DNA of 64,000 bases from Dialister hominis (GCF_007164725.1 NZ_AP019697.1:108501-172500), one strand, 5' to 3'; counted from the first letter of the stretch, positions 25,730 through 34,631 are shown. Made by a program: numbers and translations. Notes: generated by a model from the letters alone, not told the origin.

Positions 25730-26677
25730 TCATGCAGCCATTGGAGCTGCATTGAATACTTCCATTGGGGCTAAAAGATGTAATTTGCGCTGAATGCGTT
25801 TGTTGTTGTAGAAGTAGATGTAGCCGTTGATCATGCTTACCACTGCTTTGCGGCTGGTGAATTTACGTGTGTAGTAACGTTCGCGCTTCAGCATTCCCCA
25901 GAACCCTTCCATCAGACCGTTGTCTGCACAGCAGCCTACGCGGGACATGCTGTGAACCAGTCCTGCTTTTTCAACGATCTTATGGAATCCGTTGCTTGTA
26001 TACTGGAATCCGCGGTCAGTATGAATCATTGGATGTGCTCCTGGATTCTCTTTAAGCGCCTTTTCCATTGTCTCAAAAGCCAGTGCAGTATTGTTTCTGT
26101 CGCCGATGACATAAGAGACAATCCGACGGTCATGGCCATCAATAATGGCGCTTAAATATAACTTATGCAAAACTCCATCAGCCGTTGTGTATTTGAATTC
26201 GGTGACATCCGTCATCCATCTTGCATTGGATACGCCTGCATCGAAATCACGGTTCAGCAGGTTTTCAAAAATGTACTTTGGATCCTTTGCGTTACGAGTG
26301 CAGCCATCGGTCTTGTATTTGATCACGGACTTAATATTAAGTATCCGCCTGACACGAAGAACCAGACTGTCACTTACCATAAGGTGGCTCTCGCTATACT
26401 TCTTGATCCAATCGTTCATCCGGCGGTATCCCATATCCGGATATTCCTGATGGATTTTCACGACCTCCTGTGCGACCTTTTCTCTCAGCAGTTCACGGCC
26501 GCTCTTAATATGATTCAGCCAGCCGTAATAAGCTGCCCTGGAGACCTTTGAGAGTCGGCAGAGACTTTCTATGGAGATGTTGGTTTCTTCATGGACTTCT
26601 TTTATGGCTTTAAAATCTCTGAGAAGGTGAGTAAGGCTGAATCCTTCGAGGAACGCAACCTTTCCTCTATCTCCATC
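25730..26677 (-). CDS. IS3 orfB, copy A (integrase part, needs frameshift for expression)
   Basis: The 315-codon reading frame of the catalytic half. The linker GFSLTHLLRDFKAIKEV leads to the HTH_21-like region (HQEYPDMGYRRMNDWI). The integrase core has Asp in WMTDVTEFKY, Asp in HTDRGFQY and Glu in NGLMEGFWGMLKRE. In IS3 elements this frame is normally translated as a -1 fusion to OrfA; with only 8 A in the tract the geometry is lost. The shorter frame from GTG 26461 could in theory start alone. Confidence 0.85.
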   Translation of the reverse strand, partial: DGDRGKVAFLEGFSLTHLLRDFKAIKEVHEETNISIESLCRLSKVSRAAYYGWLNHIKSGRELLREKVAQEVVKIHQEYPDMGYRRMNDWIKKYSESHLMVSDSLVLRVRRILNIKSVIKYKTDGCTRNAKDPKYIFENLLNRDFDAGVSNARWMTDVTEFKYTTADGVLHKLYLSAIIDGHDRRIVSYVIGDRNNTALAFETMEKALKENPGAHPMIHTDRGFQYTSNGFHKIVEKAGLVHSMSRVGCCADNGLMEGFWGMLKRERYYTRKFTSRKAVVSMINGYIYFYNNKRIQRKLHLLAPMEVFNAAPMAA

Positions 26678-27332
26678 TTTTTTTTAGCAGGGCAATCTCT
26701 GCTATAAGATCCTTCTTCTCTTCAAAAAGTCTGGCATTCTCCTGACGCAGCCGTTCTTCTTCGGTCCGGGGCGTTTGGAGCCTGATTGGCTTTCCTCTGT
26801 AATCCTCAAGACCAACTTCTCCCATCTCCTTGAACTTTTTTACCCATGTGTAGAGTGTTTGGTAGGACATGTTGTACTTCTTGGCTATCTTGTTGTAATC
26901 GCATCCACTGGCGATGCACTCCTGAACGATTCTGACTCGCTCTTCCTTGACCGATTGCTGGCGTTTGCCCATAAGATCTCCTCCTTCAGAAACGAGGTCT
27001 GTCAACTTATGCTCATTATACGCCTCAATCCATGTTTTAAGGGAGAGAGTGCCGGAAATTCTGTATTTGGCACAGACGGAAAGCATGGAAACGCCGCCTT
27101 TAAGATATTCCTTTACGGCCTGGATCTTCATCTGATTGGAGTAGTAAGACAAATGCTGCCTGGGCCGCAATCCCTTAAAGCCCTCCTCTTTATACCGGAG
27201 AACCCATTTTCTGAATGTTATGCGGCTCATATGAAGATTTTCAGCTGCCTGGGTAATCGTAACACCCTGATAGAGATATGAAGCAATCTGGTCTAACATT
27301 TCCTCCGGGGACGCTTTGGTTTTACATGGTAT
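26667..27332 (-). pseudogene. IS3 orfA, copy A (start codon lost, truncated at A8)
   Basis: The counterpart of the 243-residue OrfA of copy B. The ATG at the position matching 61701 is ATA (27332-27330), so translation would have to begin at a later Met. At the A-run (26685-26678) the missing A sends the frame into KKRWR-stop instead of KKKMEIEE. The two HTH units (ITQAAENLHMSRITFRKWV and YNKIAKKYNMSYQTLYTWV) are unchanged. Confidence 0.85.
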
Positions 27333-27391
27333 AAGAATGACCTCCTAATATATTTATGATATTATTCTGTCTTTCTTGTTGAATCATACCA

Positions 27392-27480
27392 AGGTCCCGG
27401 CGAAGCCGGGGAATAAAGTAGTTCTCGAGCGCAGCGAGGTTTTGAGGTCTTCAGATAACACAAATATATAAATGTGTTGG
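27392..27480. repeat. Palindromic repeat remainder after IS3 copy A
   Basis: Begins with GTCCCGGCGAAGCCGGGGAAT, the second half of the module split by the element, and continues with a GAGCGCAGCGAGG unit. Confidence 0.65.
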
Positions 27481-27506
27481 AGAATCATCTAATCGAATAT
27501 ACCAGC

Positions 27507-27558
27507 AAAAAAGGGCTGCAACAAAATGATTAACCATTTTGTCACAGCCCTTTTTTTC
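27507..27558. terminator. Bidirectional terminator after the DD-carboxypeptidase gene
   Basis: AAAAAAGGGCTG and CAGCCCTTTTTTT enclose ACAAAATG/CATTTTGT, with A- and T-runs on opposite ends. It belongs to the recurrent hairpin family in this window. Confidence 0.85.
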
Positions 27559-28425
27559 TTACGCCGCTTTCTTCACTTTCTTGCCAGGTGCTTTCACCGG
27601 TGTCTTCACAGCGCCCTCTTTTTCAAGAGAGAAGCCGTAGTCGAGAAGCTTGGCAGCTTCGGTGAAGCGTGTGTCCGTATTCTGGGAATGCATGACGATG
27701 ACGATGAGTTCCTTGCCGTCACGGATGGCAGATCCCGCAAGGCAGCCTCCAGCCGCTCTGGTGTATCCCGTCTTGATGCCCGTCGCTCCCGGATAGGAGT
27801 AGAGAAGCTCATTCGTATTGCCGAAGGTGACCGTTTCATTCGGACGCATGTAGTGGACCTGCTTTTCGCGCGTCCCTACCAGCTGGCGGAATTTCGGATT
27901 CTTCATCGCATACGCCGCGATCTTTGCCATGTCCTCTGCCGTGGAGTAATGATCCGGGTCGGGCATGCCGTTCGCATTGACGAAATGGGTATGCGTTGCG
28001 CCGATTTCCTTCGCCTTCGCATTCATGAGGTCCGTAAAGCGGGGGAGATTGCCGGAAATCGTTTCTCCGATCGCCGTTGCCGCGCCGTTATCCGAGATCA
28101 GCATCATCTGATTCCGGAGCTGGCCAAGAGCAATCCATTCGCCGCCGCTCAGCGCCGTCGATTCGATATCAGCAGCATTCCGGCTCACCTTGACCGTATC
28201 GTAGGGCGTCGCTTTTTCAAAAGAAAGAATCGCCGTCATGATCTTTGTCATGCTGGCCGGATATTCCTTCTTCGTCCCGTTCTTTTCGTACAGGAACACC
28301 TTGGCAGCAGGATCGTAAATGACAGCGGCATCCGCTGTGATTTCCGGAGCCGCCGCAAAAGCGCCTTCGATGGAGAGAAGAAGGAAAGCAAGAAACGAAA
28401 AGAGGACTTTGCACGAAGATTTCAT
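27559..28425 (-). CDS. D-alanyl-D-alanine carboxypeptidase (PBP5/6-like, S11 family)
   Basis: A 288-residue exported serine peptidase that would trim the terminal D-Ala from peptidoglycan stem peptides. Signal peptide residues are 1-25 (AFA-AA). The active-site triad is visible: SMTK (nucleophile Ser near residue 58), SDN (about 110) and KTG (about 219). It is shorter than PBP5 and lacks the C-terminal beta-domain and membrane-anchoring helix, ending instead in a lysine-rich tail. It follows an SMR transporter gene by 11 bp. Confidence 0.92.
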   Translation of the reverse strand: MKSSCKVLFSFLAFLLLSIEGAFAAAPEITADAAVIYDPAAKVFLYEKNGTKKEYPASMTKIMTAILSFEKATPYDTVKVSRNAADIESTALSGGEWIALGQLRNQMMLISDNGAATAIGETISGNLPRFTDLMNAKAKEIGATHTHFVNANGMPDPDHYSTAEDMAKIAAYAMKNPKFRQLVGTREKQVHYMRPNETVTFGNTNELLYSYPGATGIKTGYTRAAGGCLAGSAIRDGKELIVIVMHSQNTDTRFTEAAKLLDYGFSLEKEGAVKTPVKAPGKKVKKAA

Positions 28426-28436
28426 AAGACTCCTTT

Positions 28437-28760
28437 CTAGTGATCAGTGCCGAACACGTTCAGTATAATGCACCCGATAATAATCATGGCGACGGCGAGA
28501 ATGCCCCAGCCGTTCAGCTTCTCGCCGAAGAGGAACCAGGAAATGAGGACAGACGCCACGATGCCGACGCCGCTCCAGGTCGCATACGCCAGGCCCAGAT
28601 TCAGATCATTAAGCGCGCGGGAAAATGAGAAGAAACAGATGAAGTAGGAAACGAGGCAGCCGATCGTCGGCAGAAGCTTCGTGAACCCCTGCGAATACTT
28701 GAGAAGCGTCGTTCCCGTCAGTTCCATGCCGATGGCAAAAAACATCAAAGCATAAGCCAA
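28437..28760 (-). CDS. SMR-family small multidrug-type transporter
   Basis: A 107-residue membrane protein with four helices. It has the conserved Glu of helix 1 (AIGMELTGTTLLKYSQGF) and the WSGVGIVASVLISWFLFGEKL region of helices 3-4, typical of EmrE/QacC-like exporters of cations or guanidinium. The start is TTG 28760, five bases after AGGAGG; the longer frame would read back into the upstream terminator. It likely shares a transcript with the DD-carboxypeptidase gene. Confidence 0.85.
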   Translation of the reverse strand: MAYALMFFAIGMELTGTTLLKYSQGFTKLLPTIGCLVSYFICFFSFSRALNDLNLGLAYATWSGVGIVASVLISWFLFGEKLNGWGILAVAMIIIGCIILNVFGTDH

Positions 28761-28773
28761 AATAACCTCCTGA

Positions 28774-28822
28774 AAAAGGGGCTGTGACAAAATGAGCAGT
28801 CATTCCGTCACAGCCCCTTCTT
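28774..28822. terminator. Terminator between the NCS2 permease and the SMR gene
   Basis: AAAAAGGGGCTGTGAC pairs with GTCACAGCCCCTTCTT around an AATGAGCAGTCATT loop. It is another member of the recurrent hairpin family and ends the purine permease transcript on the minus strand. Confidence 0.75.
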
Positions 28823-28841
28823 GAATGGCGAAAGTGCCTAA

Positions 28842-30236
28842 TCAGATAAAAATATACTTCATGACAAAGAGTACTGTCAGGATGATCATCAGCAGGCTGA
28901 CCTTCGAGCGGTTTCCTGCCAGCAGATTGATCAGCGTGTAGGAAATAATGCCGAAAGCGATGCCTTCTGCGATGCTGTAGGTGAAAGGCATAGCGATGAT
29001 CGTCAGGTAGCATGGGAATGCTTCCGTCGGGTCAGCGAAATCGATGCCGGTGACAGCCGTGAACATCAGGAAGCCGACAGATACCAGAGCCGGAGCTGTA
29101 GCGAATGCCGGGATAGCCATGAAGAAAGGCGAGAAGAAGAGAGAAAGCAGGAACAGGATGGAAACCGTGACAGCGGTCAGACCCGTTCTGCCGCCTTCAG
29201 AAACGCCTGCTGCAGATTCTACGTAAGTCGTTGTTGTGGAAACGCCCAGCAGTGCGCCGCCTGCCGTAGCGACAGCGTCAGCCATCAGGGCGCCCTTAAT
29301 GTGCGGGAGCTTGCCGTTCTTGTCGAGCATGTTTGCTTTGGAGGAAACGCCGATCAGCGTGCCGATCGTATCAAAGAGGTCAACAAAGAGGAATGCCAGA
29401 AAAACGACGACAAAATTGAAGGTCGCCAGCTGGGAGAAGTCAAGCTGGAAAAGAATCGGATCCATGCTTGCCGGAATGAAAGAGGCAAGACCGTTGGACA
29501 GATCCGGCAGCGTACTGAAAGCACCGGCGGAAGGATCCGGAACATAAACGCCGGTCAGTTCGCAGATGATACCGAGAACCCATGTGAAGACGATGCCCCA
29601 GAGGATATTGCCTCTGACCTTCTTGGCAATCAGTATAGCGGTGAAAAGAATACCGACGATTGCAAGAACGACCGGAACGCCAGCCGTATGGAAAGTGCCG
29701 GCTGCCATAGCGCCCTTGAACGAGAAGAGAGAAACCTTCGTCGCAGGATTAGCTACGATGACATGAGCCGAAGCCAGACCGATAAAGCAGATATAGACGC
29801 CGATGCCGGCGGAAACTGCCCTCTTCAGATTCATCGGAATCGCATTGAAGATCGCCTCGCGGACACTCGTCAATGAAAGAATGATGAAGATGATACCTTC
29901 AACGAAGACAGCGGCCAGAGCCATCTGCCAGGAATAGCCCATCTGGCCGATGACCGTATAGGCGAAGAATGCGTTCAGCCCCATGCCGGGCGCAAGCGCG
30001 AATGGATAATTGGCAAATACTGCCATCAGCATGGTACCCATGAAGCCGGCAATGGCAGTTGCCGTCAAAACAGCAGCCTTGTCCATGCCCGTCGTGCTCA
30101 TGATACTCGGGTTGACGGCGAGAATATATGCCATCGTCATAAAAGTGGTGATACCGGCCATGATTTCCGTTTTGGCCGTGGTCCCGCTGTCTTTGAGATG
30201 GAAGATCCTCTCGAGGAGACCTGCGTTTTTTTCCAT
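28842..30236 (-). CDS. NCS2-family purine permease (guanine/hypoxanthine type)
   Basis: A 464-residue inner-membrane protein with 12-14 helices, an H+-coupled nucleobase importer. Family marks of the AzgA/PbuG branch are TKTEIMAGITTFMTMAYI at the N-terminus, APGMGLNAFFAYTV, and LFVDLFDTIGTLIGV with the substrate-region Glu in TTTTYVESAAGVSEGGRTG. The start is ATG 30236 after AAAGGAG; an in-frame ATG at 30260 lies in the ribosome-site region. No purine riboswitch is present in the short leader. Confidence 0.9.
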   Translation of the reverse strand: MEKNAGLLERIFHLKDSGTTAKTEIMAGITTFMTMAYILAVNPSIMSTTGMDKAAVLTATAIAGFMGTMLMAVFANYPFALAPGMGLNAFFAYTVIGQMGYSWQMALAAVFVEGIIFIILSLTSVREAIFNAIPMNLKRAVSAGIGVYICFIGLASAHVIVANPATKVSLFSFKGAMAAGTFHTAGVPVVLAIVGILFTAILIAKKVRGNILWGIVFTWVLGIICELTGVYVPDPSAGAFSTLPDLSNGLASFIPASMDPILFQLDFSQLATFNFVVVFLAFLFVDLFDTIGTLIGVSSKANMLDKNGKLPHIKGALMADAVATAGGALLGVSTTTTYVESAAGVSEGGRTGLTAVTVSILFLLSLFFSPFFMAIPAFATAPALVSVGFLMFTAVTGIDFADPTEAFPCYLTIIAMPFTYSIAEGIAFGIISYTLINLLAGNRSKVSLLMIILTVLFVMKYIFI

Positions 30237-30292
30237 GAATGAACTCCTTTCAAAACACAATAAGGGAAAACGACTACGTTTGAATACCCTAT

Positions 30293-30321
30293 ATTATATG
30301 ATTTTTTTATATCGCGGGCAA
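30293..30321 (-). promoter_or_regulatory. Promoter of the NCS2 permease gene
   Basis: On the minus strand TTGCCC (30321-30316) and TATAAT (30298-30293) with a 17-bp spacer. The leader is about 50 bases, too short for a known purine riboswitch. Confidence 0.7.
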
Positions 30322-30446
30322 CGACAGAAATATAAAATTTCTATGACAGAATCTGAAAACCATGCGGGAAATGGATGAAATTCCCACTATCCACCTGTGG
30401 TACAATAAAAGAGATTTTCATGAGGGGAAACCCGGAAAGGAATCCA

Positions 30447-31373
30447 ATGAGTATCTGCAACATCTGCCCAAGGGCATGCAAAATAGAAAGGAAGCGCTCG
30501 GCTAGTGACCGCGGCACCGTCGGCTACTGCGCCAGCGGCATGCTTCCCGTCATTTCCAGAGCTGCGCTCCATCACTGGGAAGAACCCTGCATCGCAGGAA
30601 CCAGAGGCGCCGGCACCGTCTTCTTCGCAGGATGCAACCTCTCCTGCGTCTACTGCCAGAACTACGAAATCAGCGAAATGAGGAAAGGCATAGAAGTCTC
30701 CGTCGACCGCCTGAAAGAAATCTATCAGGAGCTCATCCGCCAGGGCGCCCACAACATTGACCTCGTCACGCCCACCCATTACACACACGCCATATTCCAG
30801 AGCCTGAGAGACCCGCTGCCCGTCCCCGTCGTCTACAACTGCGGCGGCTACGAAAGCGTCCACACAGTCGCTTTCCTGAGAAATAAAGTCCAGTGCTGGC
30901 TCCCTGACCTCAAGTACATGGACAGCAAAGCATCCAAACGCTACAGCGACGCCCCGGACTACTTCGAAAAAGCCTCCGCCGCCATTGAGCAAATGTTTCG
31001 TCAGACCGGCCCCTACGAAATAGGCCCCGACGGCATCCTCAAAAAAGGCGTCCTCATCCGCCACCTCATCCTCCCCGGCCAGGTAGAAGACACCAAGCGC
31101 ATCATGGAATACATAGCAGAAACCTTCGCCCCCGGCGACGTCCTCTTCAGCCTCATGCGCCAGTACATTCCATACAGAAGAGCCAGCGAATTCCCCGAAA
31201 TCAACCGGAGAATCACAGACGAAGAATATGAGGAATGCGAAAGCTACATGGAAGACCTCGGCATCACCGATGGCTACGTCCAGGCCAAAGAAAGCTCCGA
31301 CAAAGCCTTCATCCCCATCTTCGACGGCACAGGGGTCCTGGAAAGCGCCCACGAAGGCCTCGACCAGAAATAA
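30447..31373 (+). CDS. Radical SAM protein, PflA-like
   Basis: A 308-residue radical S-adenosylmethionine enzyme. The cluster-binding motif CNLSCVYC (CxxxCxxC) is at about residues 64-71, preceded by an N-terminal Cys pair (CNICPRACK) and GYC. This layout is seen in the COG1313 group related to pyruvate formate-lyase-activating enzymes, whose target is usually unassigned. Start ATG 30447 has GGAAAGGA upstream. It is divergent from the purine permease and stands alone. Confidence 0.85.
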   Translation: MSICNICPRACKIERKRSASDRGTVGYCASGMLPVISRAALHHWEEPCIAGTRGAGTVFFAGCNLSCVYCQNYEISEMRKGIEVSVDRLKEIYQELIRQGAHNIDLVTPTHYTHAIFQSLRDPLPVPVVYNCGGYESVHTVAFLRNKVQCWLPDLKYMDSKASKRYSDAPDYFEKASAAIEQMFRQTGPYEIGPDGILKKGVLIRHLILPGQVEDTKRIMEYIAETFAPGDVLFSLMRQYIPYRRASEFPEINRRITDEEYEECESYMEDLGITDGYVQAKESSDKAFIPIFDGTGVLESAHEGLDQK

Positions 31374-31399
31374 CATAAGGAATAAAAATATATAAAAGA

Positions 31400-31443
31400 A
31401 AAAAGGAATGTGAACCCGCAAGGACGACACATTCCTTTTTTTG
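31400..31443 (+). terminator. Terminator after the radical SAM gene
   Basis: AAAAGGAATGTG and CACATTCCTTTTTTT form a 10-12 bp stem with a loop of about 15 bases. Confidence 0.8.
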
Positions 31444-31459
31444 ATTTTGCTGGAGCGCT

Positions 31460-31985
31460 GCTAACACTAGCCTTCCTGGATCATAAAGAAGGGCCGTAGG
31501 CCGGTCTTGACCTTGCCCTGGAAGGGAAGGTTTGGATAGGATTACGAAAGGTCCAAAACAAATCAGATTGGAAATCTTTTCTTTATTCCTTGTGAAGCCT
31601 TCCCTTCTGGGGAAGGTGCGCAGCTTATCTTTTATCTGTAGCTGCGCGAATGAGGTGAAGTTAATAAGTAAAGGGATGAGTTGCATTTCCTCAGCCGTAG
31701 GTATATAAGTTCAAAACAAATCAGAAATGATTTCTTATATTTCACATCGCCGAACTGTCCCCGGAGGGGAAAGTGCCCAGCCTATCACTTTTCTGATGCT
31801 GGGAGAAAGAGTTGCATTTTCTAAAAAGGCGAAGCATCATCGCTTAGGGTGTTTGAGCTCGCCCCGTAGGGGGAGCTGGCGCGTATGCGCCTGAGGAGGT
31901 TCATCTCCACGCAGCAAAGCTGCGGTTGTATGGTTTTAATCTTTTCCCACAGCCGTCAGGCTGGTTGTTCTGTTTTAATCCCACC
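31460..31985. repeat. Long intergenic mosaic of palindromic repeats
   Basis: About 525 bp with no gene. Modules in order include CCTTGCCCTGGAAGGGAAGG, CCTTCCCTTCTGGGGAAGG, GTCCCCGGAGGGGAAAG, GCCCCGTAGGGGGAGCTGGC, GCGTATGCGCCTGAGG, CAGCAAAGCTGCGG and CAGCCGTCAGGCTGG. The small open frames (such as one starting MRLRRFIS) are by-products of these repeats. Confidence 0.8.
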
Positions 31986-31989
31986 CCAC

Positions 31990-32034
31990 AAAAAGAGCCA
32001 GCCCGAATGCTTCCACATTCCAGATGGCTCTTTT
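31990..32034 (-). terminator. Terminator after the thioesterase gene
   Basis: AAAAGAGCCA and TGGCTCTTTT around a loop of about 24 bases, just beyond the stop at 32046. Confidence 0.75.
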
Positions 32035-32045
32035 CATTACTTTCC

Positions 32046-32441
32046 TTATTCCTTATTCTTTCTCTTCCCTGCATTGTCCATGAAAGGATCGGCTTCGACT
32101 ATGAAGCGTGTGTGGTCTGCCGTGCCCACTTCACCGGCAGAGTCTTCTGCGCGGATGGTGAATGTGATCTTCTTTCCCTTCACGCCAGTCACCACAGCCG
32201 TTGCTGTGACGGTGTCGCCTGGAAGGGTGGGGGCTTTGTGGACGAGGGAGATGGAACCTCCGACCGTCGTCATCCCTTCATCCAGAGCTTCTGCGATAGC
32301 GGCGCAGGAAGCTTCTTCCATGAGCGCCGAGAGAATCGGCGTAGCGAGGACATCGAGCGAGCCGCTCTTCATCACGCGCGCTGTATGAGGCGTATCCACC
32401 GTAAGGACCGCTTTTCCTGTCATTCCTTCTTTGATTTCCAT
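32046..32441 (-). CDS. FlK-like hotdog-fold thioesterase
   Basis: A 131-residue cytoplasmic protein of the hotdog fold, related to fluoroacetyl-CoA thioesterase FlK. Recognisable parts are SGSLDVLATPILSALMEEAS (including the catalytic-region Glu), the TTVGGSISLVHKAPTLPGD strand and FTIRAEDSAGEVG. Such proteins hydrolyse acyl-CoA thioesters, often for housekeeping or detoxification; the acyl group is not known here. The ribosome site is AAAGGAGG. Monocistronic. Confidence 0.85.
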   Translation of the reverse strand: MEIKEGMTGKAVLTVDTPHTARVMKSGSLDVLATPILSALMEEASCAAIAEALDEGMTTVGGSISLVHKAPTLPGDTVTATAVVTGVKGKKITFTIRAEDSAGEVGTADHTRFIVEADPFMDNAGKRKNKE

Positions 32442-32529
32442 AATTTCCTCCTTTTTCAGTCAAAGCCATTGTACCATTGGTAATGCCTGAAGGCTATATG
32501 GGCAAAAGAAAAGGGGTGTAGAAATCCAC

Positions 32530-32597
32530 CAAGACGTAGATTTCTTTTCTCGAACGAAGTGAGGTTTAAGGGTGTTAACCTTGCTCCGAAGGAGAAG
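32530..32597. repeat. Palindromic repeat module at the target of IS110 copy 2
   Basis: GAACGAAGTGAGG followed by GTTAACCTTGCTCCGAAGG and GAGAAG, which ends at the IS110 core AG (32596-32597). It is almost identical to the flank of copy 1. Confidence 0.75.
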
Positions 32598-32789
32598 ACC
32601 TGCTACACAAGAACAAGCCCCAATTTTAATTTTTTGGTATTTTTTGAATTTCTTATAGAATTTCTTGTCGGATTTCCTGACTGATCCTAACTGATTAGAT
32701 TTTGGAGTTTGGCCGACTAATTCATTGCACTACGAAAAAGCCGATCTCACACTCGGCTTTTTCCGCTTTTCTTCACTTGTTTGCCTTAT

Positions 32790-34013
32790 TTACGCAGCAA
32801 GGCCTAAGTCGCGATACAAATGCATCACCCGGCCGTAGTATATTCGTAAAAACTTAGCCATTCCTGCTACTTTTGCTACTTTTTTATACTTTCCTTCTGC
32901 CTCTTTCTTCTTTATGAACCTATATACTGCATCATCTTTGGGGATTTTATGCATAACTAACAACATCATTACTTGATACAATACTTTCCGCAGCCGCGCA
33001 GGACCTTTCTTTACTATGTGATTCTGCAAGGCTCGGAATTTCCCTGATTCATGTATTGATGGGGTCAGGCCTGCAAAGCAGATCAGAGAATGCTTGTTTT
33101 TAAAGCGTCTCACATCTCCGATCTGGGCAATAAGCGCTACTCTGGTAACTCTTCCGACTCCGCCCATCTCGCCGACGAGTTCATATTCCGGCAGATCCCT
33201 GGCTATATCTTCCATTCGTGTTAAACTAGCCATAAGAGTTTCGTCGGCTCTTCTCAGTAATCCGACATACCACATGATGGTTTCTCTAACAATTGGATTA
33301 TTGGGGATGGAAGGGATACCATTCTTTGCTTGAGCGTAGATCGTCGCTGCTTTACTCTCATTGGAACGGTATCCTTTTTCTTTTGCCCATCCGCAATAAG
33401 ATGCGACAAATTCTGCTTCCGATTTAGCAATAATATCCTCAATGTGGCAATACCTTTCCAGGAAATCCAGCAGTTTGTCTTTACCGCTGTTTATGTCGAA
33501 TCCTCCGAAAAGATCGAAGATTCCTGGCATGGTCTGCTCCAATTGACTTTGCAGCTGGAGAAGGATGCGGCTTCTTTCCTCCGAAAAGTTAAGATAAGCA
33601 TCGCAGAGTCTCTTCAAGAGGAAATACTTATCTCCATTAAGATCGAATTGCGGTAACTTTGCCCAATAAGCGATTCCATATCTGGCAATATTCGTGGAGT
33701 CGATGGAGTCTGTCTTTGTGTGTCTGAAGTTCTCTGCCTTATTAAAATTAGCAACCTTCAGAGCGTTGACGACAGATACAAAAATCCCATTCTGCTGCAA
33801 GAAATAGGCTATCGACAGGTGATAGACGCCTGTTGATTCCATGACGACTTTTATCTCGTCATACTTTGCTTGTACCCGAATTTCATCGACCAGAGGCTGA
33901 AGTTCCTCTTTTGTGTGCTTAACATCAAAGGGCCTGCGGATGATCTTGTCGCCAGGCGCCATGAAACACACCGTACTTTTTCTCTTGGATACATCAATAC
34001 CTACACAGATCAT
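32790..34013 (-). CDS. IS110-family DEDD recombinase, copy 2
   Basis: A 407-residue recombinase with the same motifs as copy 1: VGIDVSK, MESTGVYH, KTDSIDSTN and the Ser in GLTPSIHESG. Differences are scattered single residues, for example Cys for Tyr at position 3, Arg for Cys in the KIIRRPF segment and CGWAKEK for REWAEEK. The frame is intact, so both copies may be active. Confidence 0.92.
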   Translation of the reverse strand: MICVGIDVSKRKSTVCFMAPGDKIIRRPFDVKHTKEELQPLVDEIRVQAKYDEIKVVMESTGVYHLSIAYFLQQNGIFVSVVNALKVANFNKAENFRHTKTDSIDSTNIARYGIAYWAKLPQFDLNGDKYFLLKRLCDAYLNFSEERSRILLQLQSQLEQTMPGIFDLFGGFDINSGKDKLLDFLERYCHIEDIIAKSEAEFVASYCGWAKEKGYRSNESKAATIYAQAKNGIPSIPNNPIVRETIMWYVGLLRRADETLMASLTRMEDIARDLPEYELVGEMGGVGRVTRVALIAQIGDVRRFKNKHSLICFAGLTPSIHESGKFRALQNHIVKKGPARLRKVLYQVMMLLVMHKIPKDDAVYRFIKKKEAEGKYKKVAKVAGMAKFLRIYYGRVMHLYRDLGLAA

Positions 34014-34074
34014 AAGTGACCTCCTATAAAAGATATTTGTAGTTGGTAGACGCTAATCCTTCACACACTTATTA

Positions 34075-34207
34075 CCACTCAAACTAGTTTTTTTACACGA
34101 ACACGGAGATAAACCTGCCTAACGCGAGCACACATAATAAGGGGAAGGCTGACCCTCTTCTCCACGTCCAGTAAACGGACCGGTGGGTCGCCGTCAAGCC
34201 ATCTACT
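34075..34207 (-). ncRNA. Candidate bridge RNA of IS110 copy 2
   Basis: Same position and structure as in copy 1, with the target-type loop at 34151-34195. The GTGGAGAAG side of the loop is unchanged, so both copies should recognise the same repeat. Limits are estimated. Confidence 0.6.
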
Positions 34208-34274
34208 TCCCTAATTATATGCAATAAGCGCAGCGGATAGGAGCGACCTATCTACTACACTTCTATTGTACTAG

Positions 34275-34400
34275 GTCCGGTCGGGGACCGGGGATGAGAT
34301 GTAGTTCGTCAGCCGAAGGCTGGTTTTGTGGTTTTCAAGAGGTGCAGTTTATAAAAAGGCGAAGCATCTCTTGAGGTTTTCAGATAGAACCAATAAATAC
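34275..34400. repeat. Palindromic repeats after IS110 copy 2
   Basis: GTCCGGTCGGGGACCGGGG is the resumed half of the target module. CAGCCGAAGGCTGG and GTGCAGTTTATAAAAAGGCG units follow. No gene. Confidence 0.65.
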
Positions 34401-34434
34401 ATTTGTTAGTATCCCCTGCCGGAATTTTCCAATA

Positions 34435-34484
34435 GAAAAAAGGACTGTGACGAAATGATTGCACATTAGGTCACAGCCCCTTTT
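34435..34484. terminator. Terminator-type hairpin without an adjacent gene
   Basis: AAAAAAGGACTGTGAC and GTCACAGCCCCTTTT with an internal GAAATG-loop. It belongs to the recurrent family but has no gene directly on either side, so it may be left over from a rearrangement. Confidence 0.6.
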
Positions 34485-34492
34485 CTCCATCA

Positions 34493-34631
34493 GACCAGCC
34501 GCAGGCCAAGAGGGGTCTAATTCCCCACTGGGAAATCCTGAAGTTAATCCTTTGGTTTTGGTGTCATGAAGGACCAGCCGCAGGCCACGAGGAGGCTAAT
34601 TCCCCTCTGGGAAATCCTGAAACTAATCCTT
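34493..34631. repeat. Two 60-bp direct repeats
   Basis: GACCAGCCGCAGGCCA starts both units (34493-34552 and 34572-34631). They differ at a few positions, have a period of 79 bp and each contains an inverted TTCCCC/GGGAAA pair. The rest of the gap to 34860 is A+T-rich without a recognisable gene. Confidence 0.7.

Larger units (their letters stand above)
25665..27391 (-). mobile_element. IS3-family element (IS150-like), copy A, probably inactive
   Basis: A 1727-bp element starting TGGTGCGG and ending CATACCA, flanked by AGG on both sides (25662-25664 and 27392-27394), a 3-bp target duplication. It is nearly identical to copy B at 60033-61760. Two differences damage it: the orfA start codon ATG is ATA, and the frameshift A-run has 8 instead of 9 A. 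Confidence 0.88.
32598..34274 (-). mobile_element. IS110-family element, copy 2 (1677 bp)
   Basis: Same length and ends as copy 1: left junction GGAGAAG-ACCTGC, right junction TACTAG-GTCCGG. Sequence identity is very high throughout, including the non-coding ends. The duplicated core is AG (CT on the gene strand). Confidence 0.88.

Noticed and set aside
30237..30446. Possible purine riboswitch before the NCS2 permease
   Set aside because: The transcript leader is only about 50 bases and lacks the three-way-junction consensus.
31885..32388. Small frames starting MRLRRFIS at about 31885 and 38722
   Set aside because: They are translations of the palindromic repeat modules, recur wherever the modules recur, and diverge at once outside them.
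15598..34274. IS110 copies 1 and 2 are exactly 17000 bp apart
   Set aside because: The offset follows from the sum of unrelated segments between them; no larger duplication links the two sites.
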